Positions 55,722-64,000 of a stretch of 64,000 bases of DNA are shown here, in pieces. How positions within the stretch are numbered: the first letter of the stretch is position 1; each line of letters begins with the position of its first letter. Location of the stretch: NCBI RefSeq assembly GCF_025465255.1, contig NZ_JAODNI010000164.1:1-64000 (forward strand), read 5' to 3'. The notes below the pieces were generated by a model, which was not told where the DNA came from, ran no database searches, and saw only the letters and a program-made list of their open reading frames with translations. The position numbers were made by a program, and so were the translations under genes. This DNA comes from Pseudonocardia sp. Its GTDB lineage: Bacteria > Actinomycetota > Actinomycetes > Mycobacteriales > Pseudonocardiaceae.

Positions 55722-56127
55722 GTGCAGATCGAGATCGTCGCACTCGTGGCCTCGCCGGGCCACGCGTTCGAGGGCCGCCCCGCGGACGGCCCGCGCCCCG
55801 ATCCCGAGGACCCGCGGCGGGAGCGGATCGAGGTGCGCGCCGGGCTCGGCGTCGTCGGGGACCGGTACTACGGCCACGCCGACCCTGGACACCGGCGACG
55901 GCCCGGTCCGGTTCCGCGCCCACCGGCCCGCGAACCCGTGCCGGTGGATGGACGTCGTCCTCGCGCCGGGTGCGTTCAAGGCCCTCCGGGGGCGCGGCGG
56001 GGTGCGGTGCGAACCGCTCTCGGACGGCCGGCTCCGCACGGGCCCGGCGGAGCTGACCGTCGTCCGGGCGCAGGCCACCCGGGAACCCACCGATCAGTGC
56101 GCGGCGTCGTCCCAGCTGCGGCCGTAG
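55722..56127 (+). pseudogene. Frameshifted, internally deleted MOSC-domain gene
   Basis: From GTG 55722 (preceded by GGAGGA) one frame reads [20 protein letters not shown] and [19 protein letters not shown], typical of MOSC domains. It then breaks near 55881, and a different frame resumes with RPANPCRWMDVVLAPGAFKALRGRGGVRCEPLSDG, the MOSC C-terminal part with its Cys, ending at TAG 56125. The middle of the domain is missing. Its end overlaps the opposing polA 3' end, further evidence that coding constraint was lost. MOSC proteins move sulfur for molybdenum cofactor enzymes. Confidence 0.75.
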
Positions 56128-58907
56128 CCCACGGACACCTCGAGCGGCACGGACATCTCGTGGGCGGCACCCATCTCCCGCCGCACCAGCGTCTCCACGG
56201 CCTCCTGCTCGCCGTCGGCCACCTCGAGCACCAGCTCGTCGTGCACCTGCAGCAGGATCCGGCTCCGCAGGCCCTCGGCGGCCAGCGCCCGGTGCACGTT
56301 CAGCATCGCGACCTTGATGATGTCCGCCGCGCTGCCCTGGATCGGGGCGTTGAGCGCCATCCGCTCGGCCATCTCGCGTCGCTGCCGGTTGTCGCTGGTG
56401 AGGTCCGGCAGGTAGCGGCGGCGGCCGAGCATCGTCTCGGTGTAGCCCTCCTTGCGGGCCACCTCGACGATCGAACGGAGGTAGTCCCGCACGCCGCCGA
56501 ACGTCTCGAAGTAGTCGTCCATGAGGCCCTTGGCCTCCTCGGTCGAGATGCGCAGCTGCCCGGACAAGCCGAACGCCGAGAGGCCGTAGGCCAGGCCGTA
56601 GTTCATCGCCTTGATCTTGGCGCGCTGTTCCGGCGTGACGTCCGCGGCGTCGACGCCGAAGACCCTCGACGCCGTCTCCGAGTGGAAGTCCCGCTTCGAG
56701 TTGAACGCCTCGATCAGGGCGGCGTCCTCGGAGAGGTGGGCCATGATCCGCATCTCGATCTGGCTGTAGTCCGCGGTCATGAGCTGCCCGTAGCCCTCGC
56801 CGACCACGAACGTCTCCCGGATCCGGCGGCCCGCGGCCGTGCGGATCGGGACGTTCTGCAGGTTCGGGTCCGTGCTGGAGAGCCGGCCCGTCGCCGCGAT
56901 CGTCTGGCTGTAGGTCGTGTGGATCCGGCCGTCCGGCGCGATCGACTTCAGCAACCCGTCGACCGTGACCTTGAGCCGGGTGGCGTCCCGGTGCTGCAGC
57001 AGATGCTGCAGGAACGGGTGCTCGGTCTGCTCGAAGAGGCTCTGCAGCGAGTCCGCGTCCGTGGTGTAGCCGGTCTTGGTGCGCTTGGTCTTCGGCATGT
57101 TCAGCTCGTCGAACAGCACGACCTGCAGCTGCTTGGGCGAGCCGAGGTTGATCTCCTTGCCGATCACCGAGTAGGCGTCCTGGGCGGCCTGCCTCACCTG
57201 CGAGGCGAACTCGACCTCCTGGGACTCCAGCAGGTCCCGGTCCACGGCGATGCCCGCGGTCTCCAGGTCCGCCAGCACGAACGCGAGCGGCAGCTCCAGC
57301 CCGGCGAGCAGCTCGGTGCCGTGCCGCTCCGCCAGCTCCGTGTCCAGCGCGTCCGCCAGCTCGGCCACCGCCGAGGCCGCCACCATCTGCTCCTCGGCGA
57401 ACTGGGCGTCCGCCTCCTCCTCGCCCCCGAGCAGGGACAGCTGACCGTCGGCGGTCTCGCCCTCCTGCCGCAGCTCCCGGCGCAGGTAGCGCAACGCCAG
57501 GTCCGCGAGGTCGAAGCTGCGCTGCCCCGGCCGGGCCAGGTAGGCGGCGAGCGCGGTGTCGCTGGTGAGCCCGGCGAGCGACCAGCCGCGGGCCCGAAGT
57601 GCGTGCAGGGACGCCTTGACGTCGTGCACCGCCTTCGGGACCGACGCGTCCGCGAGCCACTCCCCCAGTGCCGCCTCGTCGTCCGGCAGCAGGTTCTCCA
57701 GCGCGACGTAACCGGCCTGCGGCACGCCGGCCTGGGCGCCGCCGGCGCGGGCCTCCAGGCTCGGCTCGCCCGTGGCGAGGCCGATGCCGCTGATGTCCCG
57801 CTCGGTGATCCCGCCGGTCAGCCCGGAGAACGACAGTCCGACCCGGCGGCCGTCCCGCGCGTTCTCGTCCAGCCAGGCCCGCAGGTCGCCGGCCGCGATC
57901 GCACCGCCCTGCACCGAGAAGCCCTCGTCCGCCTCGGGCTCGGCGCTCTGCAGTGTCGCGAACAGGCGCTCGCGCAGGACCCGGAACTCCAGCTCGTCGA
58001 ACAGGCGGTGCACGGCGTCCCGGTCCCAGGGCCGGACCTCGAGCTCCTCCGGCACGGAGTGCAGCGGCACGTCCCGCACCAGCTCGGTGAGCTGGCGGTT
58101 GAGCAGCACGTTCGCCAGGTTCGCGCGCAGCGCGTCCCCCGCCTTGCCCTTGACCTCGTCCACCCGATCCGTGAGCTCCGCGAGCGAGCCGAACTCGCGC
58201 ACCCACTTCGCGGCGGTCTTCTCCCCGACACCGGGGATGCTCGGAAGGTTGTCGCTGGGGTCCCCGCGCAGGGCCGCGAAGTCCGGGTACTGCGCGGGCG
58301 TGAGCCCGTACCGCGCGTCGACCTCCGCCGGGTCGATCCGGCCCAGGTCCGACACCCCGCGCTTCGGGTAGAGCACCGTCACGTCGTCCGTGACCAGCTG
58401 GAACGCGTCCCGGTCCCCGGTGGTGATGAGAGTGTGGAAGCCGCTCGCCTCCGCCTGCGTGGCGAGGGTGGCGATCACGTCGTCCGCCTCGTAGTTCTCC
58501 ACCGCGAAGAACGGGATGGCCAGCGCCGTGAGGACCTCCTTGATGAGGTCCACCTGGCCGCGGAAGTCCTCCGGCGTCGTCGTCCGGTTCGCCTTGTACT
58601 CGGTGTAGCGCTCCGAGCGGAAGGTCTTGCGGGAGACGTCGAACGCCACGGCGAGGTGCGTGGGCTGCTCGTCCCGGAGCAGGTTGATGAGCATCGACGT
58701 GAAGCCGTAGACGGCGTTCGTGGTCTGCCCCGTGCCCGTGCGGAAGTTCTCCACGGGCAGCGCGAAGAACGCCCGGTAGGCGAGCGAGTGCCCGTCGAGC
58801 AGCAGCAGGCGCTTGCCGGGCGGCGGGGCGGCGGGCTTCGCGGCCGCCTTGGCGGGCGTCTTCTTCGCTGGCGCCTTGGTGGCTGGGGTCTTCGTGGCGG
58901 GGCTCAT
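56094..58907 (-). CDS. polA: DNA polymerase I
   Basis: 937 aa. A Lys/Ala/Pro-rich N-terminal extension (about 1-32) precedes the 5'-3' exonuclease (LLLLDGHSLAYRAFFALP, VAFDVSRKTFRS, ITTGDRDAFQLV). The middle domain lacks the proofreading acids, as is usual in actinobacteria. The polymerase has motif A (TADYSQIEMRIMAHLS), motif B (AKIKAMNYGLAYGLS) and motif C (LLQVHDELVLEV). Start ATG 58907; a hairpin separates it from yebC. Confidence 0.96.
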   Translation of the reverse strand: MSPATKTPATKAPAKKTPAKAAAKPAAPPPGKRLLLLDGHSLAYRAFFALPVENFRTGTGQTTNAVYGFTSMLINLLRDEQPTHLAVAFDVSRKTFRSERYTEYKANRTTTPEDFRGQVDLIKEVLTALAIPFFAVENYEADDVIATLATQAEASGFHTLITTGDRDAFQLVTDDVTVLYPKRGVSDLGRIDPAEVDARYGLTPAQYPDFAALRGDPSDNLPSIPGVGEKTAAKWVREFGSLAELTDRVDEVKGKAGDALRANLANVLLNRQLTELVRDVPLHSVPEELEVRPWDRDAVHRLFDELEFRVLRERLFATLQSAEPEADEGFSVQGGAIAAGDLRAWLDENARDGRRVGLSFSGLTGGITERDISGIGLATGEPSLEARAGGAQAGVPQAGYVALENLLPDDEAALGEWLADASVPKAVHDVKASLHALRARGWSLAGLTSDTALAAYLARPGQRSFDLADLALRYLRRELRQEGETADGQLSLLGGEEEADAQFAEEQMVAASAVAELADALDTELAERHGTELLAGLELPLAFVLADLETAGIAVDRDLLESQEVEFASQVRQAAQDAYSVIGKEINLGSPKQLQVVLFDELNMPKTKRTKTGYTTDADSLQSLFEQTEHPFLQHLLQHRDATRLKVTVDGLLKSIAPDGRIHTTYSQTIAATGRLSSTDPNLQNVPIRTAAGRRIRETFVVGEGYGQLMTADYSQIEMRIMAHLSEDAALIEAFNSKRDFHSETASRVFGVDAADVTPEQRAKIKAMNYGLAYGLSAFGLSGQLRISTEEAKGLMDDYFETFGGVRDYLRSIVEVARKEGYTETMLGRRRYLPDLTSDNRQRREMAERMALNAPIQGSAADIIKVAMLNVHRALAAEGLRSRILLQVHDELVLEVADGEQEAVETLVRREMGAAHEMSVPLEVSVGYGRSWDDAAH

Positions 58908-58975
58908 CAGGGGCGAGTCTAGAACCGACCCCCGACAGTTCCGGTCGGGCGACCCCTTCACCCCACCCCGGATCG

Positions 58976-59024
58976 CACGAACGGCACTTCCGCTCACCAG
59001 GTATGAGAGAAAGTGCCGTTCGTG
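58976..59024. terminator. 14-bp perfect hairpin between yebC and polA
   Basis: CACGAACGGCACTT and AAGTGCCGTTCGTG form a perfect stem with a 21-base loop in the 132-base gap after yebC and before polA (both minus). It could terminate yebC transcription or attenuate polA. It shares the GGCACTT core with the hairpin at 60689-60778. Confidence 0.6.
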
Positions 59025-59039
59025 AAGATCTGCGGAGGG

Positions 59040-59789
59040 TCAGCCGACCTCGGCCATGACCTCGTCGGACACGTCGAAGTTCGAGTAGACGTTCTGGACC
59101 TCGTCGCTGTCCTCGAGCGCGTCGATCAGCTTGAAGACCTTCTTGGCGCCCTCGGCGTCCAGCTCGATCTGCATCGAGGGCAGGAAGGTCGGGTCCGCGG
59201 AGTCGTAGTCGATCCCGGCCTCCTGCAGCGCGGTGCGCACGGCGACCAGGTCCGTGGCCTCGGCGACGACCTCGAAGCTCTCGCCCAGGTCGTTGACCTC
59301 CTCGGCACCGGCGTCGAGCACCGCGAGCAGCACGTCGTCCTCGGTCAGCCCGGCCTTCGGCAGTACGACGACGCCCTTGCGGGTGAACAGGTACGCGACG
59401 GACCCGGGGTCCGCCATCGCACCGCCGTTGCGGGTCATCGCCGTGCGGACCTCGGTGGCCGCGCGGTTGCGGTTGTCCGTGAGGCACTCGATGAGCATCG
59501 CGACGCCGTTGGGGCCGTAGCCCTCGTACGTGATCGTCTCGTAGTTGGCGCCGCCGCCGTCCGCACCGGAGCCGCGCTTGACGGCGCGGTCGATGTAGTC
59601 GTTCGGCACCGAGCTCTTCTTCGCCTTCTGGATGGCGTCGTAGAGCGTCGGGTTGCCGTCGGGGTCACCACCGCCGGTCCTGGCCGCGACCTCGATGTTC
59701 TTGATGAGCTTCGCGAACATCTTGCCGCGCCGGGCGTCGATGACGGCCTTCTTGTGCTTCGTCGTCGCCCATTTGGAGTGGCCACTCAT
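59040..59789 (-). CDS. yebC: YebC/PmpR family protein
   Basis: 249 aa, the standard three-domain TACO1-like protein: [21 protein letters not shown] at the N-terminus, [40 protein letters not shown] and the acidic C-terminal domain. Homologues act as transcription regulators or as ribosome-associated factors that relieve proline-dependent stalling. The yebC-ruvC neighbourhood is conserved, though here polA and a MOSC pseudogene intervene. Confidence 0.93.
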   Translation of the reverse strand: MSGHSKWATTKHKKAVIDARRGKMFAKLIKNIEVAARTGGGDPDGNPTLYDAIQKAKKSSVPNDYIDRAVKRGSGADGGGANYETITYEGYGPNGVAMLIECLTDNRNRAATEVRTAMTRNGGAMADPGSVAYLFTRKGVVVLPKAGLTEDDVLLAVLDAGAEEVNDLGESFEVVAEATDLVAVRTALQEAGIDYDSADPTFLPSMQIELDAEGAKKVFKLIDALEDSDEVQNVYSNFDVSDEVMAEVG

Positions 59790-59963
59790 CGGCTGCCCCG
59801 TCCCTCCTGCTGGTCAGTACCGCCCGGCCGGCGACGTCGGTGTCCCACGGCGGGCACGCAGGCGCCCGCGCGGGAGTCGCGCGGCGGCCTGCCAGATCTC
59901 GTCCATGCTACCGACGGCGGCGCCGGTGCGGCCCCCGCCCCGCATCCCGCACCCGGGCCCTCA

Positions 59964-60614
59964 TCAGGCCCGACGATGTCGGACGGCCGCGCGGACGATC
60001 TCGGCGAACAGCGCGTGCACCCGGCCGTCCCCGGTCAGCTCCGGGTGGAAGGCCGTCGCCAGCACGTTTCCCTGCCGCACCGCCACCGCGCGGCCCGCCG
60101 CGGCGCCCGGGTCCTGGCCCTCGCTCCCGACGGACGGGACGGAGGCGAGCACCTCGACGTCCGCGCCGGCCTTCTCCACCCACGGCGCCCGGATGAACAC
60201 GGCGCGCACGGGGCCGCCCTCGACCCCGACGACGTCCAGGTCCGACTCGAACGAGTCCACCTGGCGGCCGAAGGCGTTGCGCCGCACGACGACGTCCAGG
60301 CCGCCGAGCTGCTTCTGGTCCGGCCGGCCGTCGAGCACCTCGGAGGCCAGCAGGATCATCCCGGCGCACGATCCGTAGGCCGGCATCCCGCCGGCGATCC
60401 GGGCCCGCAGCGGTTCGAGCAGGTCGAAGACGCCGAGCAGCCGGCTCATCGTGGTCGACTCCCCGCCCGGGATCACCAGCCCGTCGACGGACTCGATCTC
60501 CGACGCGCGGCGCACGGGGACCGCCCGCATGCCGGACGCCCGGAGGGCGGCGAGGTGCTCACGGACGTCGCCCTGGAGGGCGAGGACACCGACGGTCGGG
60601 CCGGACTCGATCAC
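59964..60614 (-). CDS. pdxT: Pyridoxal 5'-phosphate synthase glutaminase subunit
   Basis: Class I glutamine amidotransferase giving ammonia to PdxS. 216 aa with [27 protein letters not shown], the nucleophile Cys in [10 protein letters not shown] and C-terminal AFHPELTGD with the His-Glu pair. The partner pdxS, usually beside it, is not in this window. The GTG lies seven bases after a TATCCT -10 candidate, implying a leaderless mRNA. Confidence 0.94.
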   Translation of the reverse strand: MIESGPTVGVLALQGDVREHLAALRASGMRAVPVRRASEIESVDGLVIPGGESTTMSRLLGVFDLLEPLRARIAGGMPAYGSCAGMILLASEVLDGRPDQKQLGGLDVVVRRNAFGRQVDSFESDLDVVGVEGGPVRAVFIRAPWVEKAGADVEVLASVPSVGSEGQDPGAAAGRAVAVRQGNVLATAFHPELTGDGRVHALFAEIVRAAVRHRRA

Positions 60615-60621
60615 GGCTTCC

Positions 60622-60627
60622 AGGATA
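60622..60627 (-). promoter_or_regulatory. -10 element immediately before pdxT
   Basis: TATCCT on the minus strand sits seven bases upstream of the pdxT GTG, so transcription would start at or next to the start codon. This is a leaderless arrangement common in actinobacteria. No clear -35. Confidence 0.4.
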
Positions 60628-60688
60628 GTCCGTGACGGCGTTCACCCAGGTGGCGCACACGGCTCATGAGGGGCACCGACCTCCGATC

Positions 60689-60778
60689 CCCGCGAGTCGG
60701 CACTTCCGGTCGTCCGGGTGTGCGATGCCGGGCGGCCGGCACGTGAGATTCGGACGCCCAGAAACGCCGACTCGCGGG
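60689..60778. terminator. Long-loop inverted repeat downstream of the malic enzyme gene
   Basis: CCCGCGAGTCGGC and GCCGACTCGCGGG are 13-bp perfect arms, 64 bases apart, directly after the malic enzyme stop (60782). Probably a terminator. The first arm continues with ACTTCCGGTC, resembling the polA-yebC hairpin, which may mark a repeated intergenic element. Confidence 0.45.
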
Positions 60779-60781
60779 TCG

Positions 60782-62191
60782 TCAGAGCCCGGCGACGACC
60801 TCGCCGGCCGCGGCGGCCTCCTGCGCGGCCTGCCGTACGGCCTCGGCGACGGCGGGGGCGACGCTGGAGTCGAAGACGCTCGGGACGATGAAGGACGGGT
60901 TCGGCTCCGCCACGACGTTCGCGATCGCGGCGGAGGCCGCGAGCAGCATCCGGTCCGTGATGTCGTGCGCGCCGGAGTCCAGCAGACCGCGGAAGATGCC
61001 GGGGAACGCGAGGACGTTGTTGATCTGGTTCGGGTAGTCCGAGCGGCCCGTCGCGACCACCGCGGCGTGGTGCTGCGCGATCGACGGGTCGATCTCCGGG
61101 TCCGGGTTGGCCAGGGCGAAGATGATCGCGTCGTCGTTCATCGTCGCGGCCTCCGCGGCCCCGAACAGGTTCGGCGCCGACACCCCGATGAACACGTCCG
61201 CGCCGACGAGCGCGTCCGCGAGGCTGCCCCGCTTGCCGGAGATGTTGGTGTGCGAGGCGATCGAGGTGAGGTTGTCGTCCAGGCCGGGGCGGCCCTCGTG
61301 CACGATCCCGTCGAGGTCGACGGCGAGCACGTCGCCCGGCTTCTCCGACTGCAGCAGCCGGATGATCGCCGACCCTGCCGCGCCGACGCCGCAGACCACG
61401 ATCGTGCTGTCCGCGAAGTCCTTGCCGACCACGCGCAGCGCGTTGCGCAGCGCGCCGAGGACGACGACGGCGGTGCCGTGCTGGTCGTCGTGGAAGACCG
61501 GGATGTCCAGCAGGTCCCGCAGCCGGCGCTCGATCTCGAAGCAGCGCGGCGCGGCGATGTCCTCCAGGTTGATGCCGCCGTAGGCCGGGGCGATCACCTG
61601 GACCGTGCGGATGATCTCCTCCGTGTCCTGGGTGTCCAGGGCGACCGGCCAGGCGTCCACGTTGGCGAAGCGCTTGAACAGCGCCGCCTTGCCCTCCATG
61701 ACCGGCATCGACGCGGCCGCGCCCAGGTTGCCCAGGCCGAGCACCGCGGACCCGTCGGTGACGACGGCGACCGTGTTGCGCTTGATCGTCAGGCGCCGCG
61801 CGTCCGCCGGGTTGGCCGCGATCGCCTGGCAGACCCGGGCGACGCCGGGGGTGTAGGCGCGGGACAGGTCGTCCCGGTTGCGGAGGCTGACCTTCGACTG
61901 GATCTCGATCTTGCCGCCGAGGTGGACCAGGAAGGTGCGGTCGGAGACCTTGCGGACGGTGACCCCGTCGAGCGCGCCGAGCGCGGCGGTGATCTCCGTG
62001 GCGTGATCCTCGTTCAGGGCGTTGCAGCTGATGTCGACGACGATCGAGTCGGTGTGGGACTCGACGACGTCGAAAGCGGTGACGACGCCGCCGACGCGGC
62101 CGACCGCGACCGCGAGATCCCCCGCGGCGCTGGCGGAGGAGGGCGCCTGAACGCGCACGATGATGGCGTAACCGGGACCGGGAATGGGCAC
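60782..62191 (-). CDS. NAD(P)-dependent malic enzyme with N-terminal ACT domain
   Basis: Oxidative decarboxylation of malate to pyruvate. 469 aa from GTG 62191. Residues about 1-85 form an ACT-like regulatory domain ([30 protein letters not shown]). The catalytic part has [15 protein letters not shown], the Lys in [11 protein letters not shown], the metal acids in [24 protein letters not shown] and the cofactor loop [11 protein letters not shown]. The ACT domain suggests amino acid or acyl-CoA control (inference). Divergent from the EF-G2 gene. Confidence 0.92.
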   Translation of the reverse strand: MPIPGPGYAIIVRVQAPSSASAAGDLAVAVGRVGGVVTAFDVVESHTDSIVVDISCNALNEDHATEITAALGALDGVTVRKVSDRTFLVHLGGKIEIQSKVSLRNRDDLSRAYTPGVARVCQAIAANPADARRLTIKRNTVAVVTDGSAVLGLGNLGAAASMPVMEGKAALFKRFANVDAWPVALDTQDTEEIIRTVQVIAPAYGGINLEDIAAPRCFEIERRLRDLLDIPVFHDDQHGTAVVVLGALRNALRVVGKDFADSTIVVCGVGAAGSAIIRLLQSEKPGDVLAVDLDGIVHEGRPGLDDNLTSIASHTNISGKRGSLADALVGADVFIGVSAPNLFGAAEAATMNDDAIIFALANPDPEIDPSIAQHHAAVVATGRSDYPNQINNVLAFPGIFRGLLDSGAHDITDRMLLAASAAIANVVAEPNPSFIVPSVFDSSVAPAVAEAVRQAAQEAAAAGEVVAGL

Positions 62192-62330
62192 GGCGGACGA
62201 CCCTACTCGCGGTCCGTCACCCGCCTGCATCACACGGGAGACTTGTGTACGAGCCCCAAGAGGAGTGGACTTCGTCACAACCACGTCCCACGACGCGGTG
62301 GGCGTGCGGGACTCGCGGAGGTGGTCCCCG

Positions 62331-64000
62331 ATGACCGTCAGACCAGCGACCGGCAAGGACCGCCGGACGGGCACCAGCCCGGCGGGCGTTCTCGTGACCG
62401 ATCCCGCCCTGATGCGCAACGTCGTGCTCGTCGGGCCGTCCGGGTCCGGGAAGACGACGCTGGTGGAGGCGCTGCTCGCGCACACCGACGCCATCCCGCG
62501 GCAGGGCACCGTGCCCGACGGGACGACGGTGTGCGACCACGATCCGGCCGCCGTCCACCAGCAGCGTTCGGTCGCGCTGTCGATCGCCCCCCTGCTGCAC
62601 GAGGGCACGAAGATCAACTTGATCGACACCCCCGGCTACGCGGACTTCGTCGGCGAGCTGCGCGCGGGGCTGCGGGCCGCGGACGGCGCGCTCTTCGTCG
62701 TTCCCGCCGTGGAGGCACGCGAGGGTTCGGTGGACCCGGCCACGGTCGCCCTCTGGGACGAGTGCCGGGGGGTCGGGATGCCGCGCGCGGTCGTCGTGGC
62801 GCGCTGCGACCAGGCCCAGGCGGACGTCGCGGCGACGGTGCTGGCCTGCCAGGAGGCCTTCGGCTCCGGGGTCGCGCCGCTCTACCTGCCGATCCCCGGG
62901 CCGTCCGGCGGCCTGGCCGGGCTCTACGGGCTATTGACACAGACCCCGGAGGGCGCGGCGCCCGACGGCAGCGAGGACGCCCGCGGGGCGCTCATCGAGG
63001 GGATCATCGAGCAGTCCGAGGACGAGACGCTCATGGACCGCTACCTCGGCGGCGACGAGCTCGAGACGGCCGCGCTGATCGACGACCTCGAGACCGCCGT
63101 CGCGCGCGGGTCCTTCCACCCGGTGATCCCGGTCTGCGCGGGCAGCGGGACGGGGCTGGACGCCCTGCTCGAGGTGCTCGTCGGCGGCTTCCCCTCGCCG
63201 CTCGAACACCCGCTCCCCTTCGTGAGCAGCACCGACGGCACCGAGCACGCACCGCTCACCGCGGACCCGGACGGGCCGCTCGCGGCCGAGGTCGTCCGGA
63301 CCTCGGCGGACGCCTACGTCGGCCGGGTCTCGGTGGTCCGGGTGTTCTCCGGCACGCTGCGGCCGGAGAACACCGTGCACGTCAGCGGGCACGTCCCCGC
63401 TCCCCGGACGAGCCCGGAGAACGAGCGGCACGACTCCGACGAGCGCCTCGCCCACGTCTACTCCCCGCTCGGTGCCACCCTGCGGGAGATCGAGGCCTGC
63501 GTCGCCGGCGACATCTGCGCCCTCACCAAGCTCTCTGGCGCCGAGACCGGGGACACCGTGTCCGCCGCGGACGACCCGCTGCTGCTCCGGCCGTGGAACC
63601 TGCCGGAACCGCTGTTGCCGGTCGGCGTCGTCGCCCGCAAACGCGGGGACGAGGACACGCTCGCCCGCACCCTCGCGAAGCTCGTCGCCGCCGATCCGGC
63701 GCTGCGGCTGGAGCGCAACGCCGAGACCCACCAGACCGTTCTGTGGTGCATGGGCGAGGCGCACGCGGACGTCGTGCTCTCGCGCCTGCGGGCCGCCGGG
63801 GCCGAGGTCGAGACCGAGGACGTCCGGGTGCCGATGCGGGTCACCCTCGACCGCGGTGTCCGGGCCACCGGTCGGCACGTGAAGCAGTCCGGAGGGCACG
63901 GGCAGTACGCCGTGTGCCACGTCGAGTTCGAACCGCTCCCGCGCGGTGGCGGGTTCGAGTTCGTGTCCAAGGTCGTCGGCGGCTCGGTGCCCACCCAGTT
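62331..64000 (+). CDS. EF-G2-like translational GTPase (5' part)
   Basis: At least 556 aa, running off the window. The P-loop is GPSGSGKTTL rather than the GHIDAGKTT of canonical EF-G, with LIDTPGYADF for G3 and a degenerate ARCDQ for G4. Domain II and the start of the domain IV/V region (GGHGQYAVCHVEFEP) follow. This matches the FusA2/Rv0120c-like paralogue, whose function is unclear and which lacks normal elongation activity. The ATG has GGAGG eight bases upstream; a GTG at 62265 is an alternative. Confidence 0.88.
   Translation, partial: MTVRPATGKDRRTGTSPAGVLVTDPALMRNVVLVGPSGSGKTTLVEALLAHTDAIPRQGTVPDGTTVCDHDPAAVHQQRSVALSIAPLLHEGTKINLIDTPGYADFVGELRAGLRAADGALFVVPAVEAREGSVDPATVALWDECRGVGMPRAVVVARCDQAQADVAATVLACQEAFGSGVAPLYLPIPGPSGGLAGLYGLLTQTPEGAAPDGSEDARGALIEGIIEQSEDETLMDRYLGGDELETAALIDDLETAVARGSFHPVIPVCAGSGTGLDALLEVLVGGFPSPLEHPLPFVSSTDGTEHAPLTADPDGPLAAEVVRTSADAYVGRVSVVRVFSGTLRPENTVHVSGHVPAPRTSPENERHDSDERLAHVYSPLGATLREIEACVAGDICALTKLSGAETGDTVSAADDPLLLRPWNLPEPLLPVGVVARKRGDEDTLARTLAKLVAADPALRLERNAETHQTVLWCMGEAHADVVLSRLRAAGAEVETEDVRVPMRVTLDRGVRATGRHVKQSGGHGQYAVCHVEFEPLPRGGGFEFVSKVVGGSVPTQ

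Overview
This is chromosomal DNA from a very GC-rich actinobacterium. The GC-rich third codon positions, the frequent GTG starts and the actinomycete-type families (RuvCAB with an actinobacterial LexA box, SigD/ShbA-like sigma factor, Rv2578c-type radical SAM protein, mycothiol-type DinB fold, EF-G2) fit Pseudonocardiaceae or a close relative. The order of the core genes follows the Mycobacterium tuberculosis Rv2534c-Rv2604c segment (efp-pepQ-aroQ-aroB-aroK-aroC ... ruvX-alaS ... aspS ... hisS ... relA-apt-secF-secD-yajC-ruvB-ruvA-ruvC ... yebC-pdxT), broken up by lineage-specific insertions.

Layout. 1-6.2 kb: efp (C-terminus replaced at the window edge), pepQ, a divergent metallo-beta-lactamase-fold hydrolase, and a shikimate operon aroC-aroK-aroB-aroQ on the minus strand. 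6.2-14.1 kb: prepilin peptidase, spermidine-synthase-like protein, mltG, ruvX, alaS, two small envelope proteins and a SigD-like sigma factor. 14.4-24.9 kb: accessory region with a TetR regulator, a secreted DNRLRE protein, an arginine catabolic cluster (rocD, an arginine dihydrolase/DDAH-like gene, Lrp, arcA), a secreted S1 protease, rarA and a PQQGGY-repeat membrane protein. 25-30.4 kb: two aminotransferases flanking an AsnC regulator, a small Cys-rich protein, an SGNH hydrolase and a phosphotransferase-fold kinase. 30.6-36.2 kb: aspS, an intein-containing radical SAM protein under a LexA box, gntK and a decayed gntP. 36.3-43 kb: a YibE/F membrane protein and a tightly overlapping operon (double-AsnC regulator, NodB-fold deacetylase, MHS-type transporter, SDR/PanE scar, M20 peptidase). 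42.9-62.2 kb: housekeeping genes (methyltransferase, hisS, MBL hydrolase, cyclophilin, relA, apt, secFD-yajC, ruvBAC, polA, yebC, pdxT, malic enzyme). The last 1.7 kb is the 5' part of an EF-G2-like GTPase that runs off the window.

Cooperation and decay. Translation and aminoacylation (efp, alaS, aspS, hisS), recombination and repair (ruvABC, rarA, polA, the Rv2578c-type protein) and preprotein export (secDF-yajC) dominate. Two SOS boxes link ruvAB and the radical SAM gene to DNA damage. Three loci are visibly eroding: gntP, the SDR/PanE scar and a MOSC gene. Pairs of convergent genes are usually separated by long perfect hairpins. The most promising candidates for undescribed biology are the 38-43 kb operon, whose substrate is unknown, and the arginine cluster, where one enzyme looks like an arginine dihydrolase rather than a dimethylargininase. 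No CRISPR array, tRNA, rRNA, insertion sequence or prophage was recognised.
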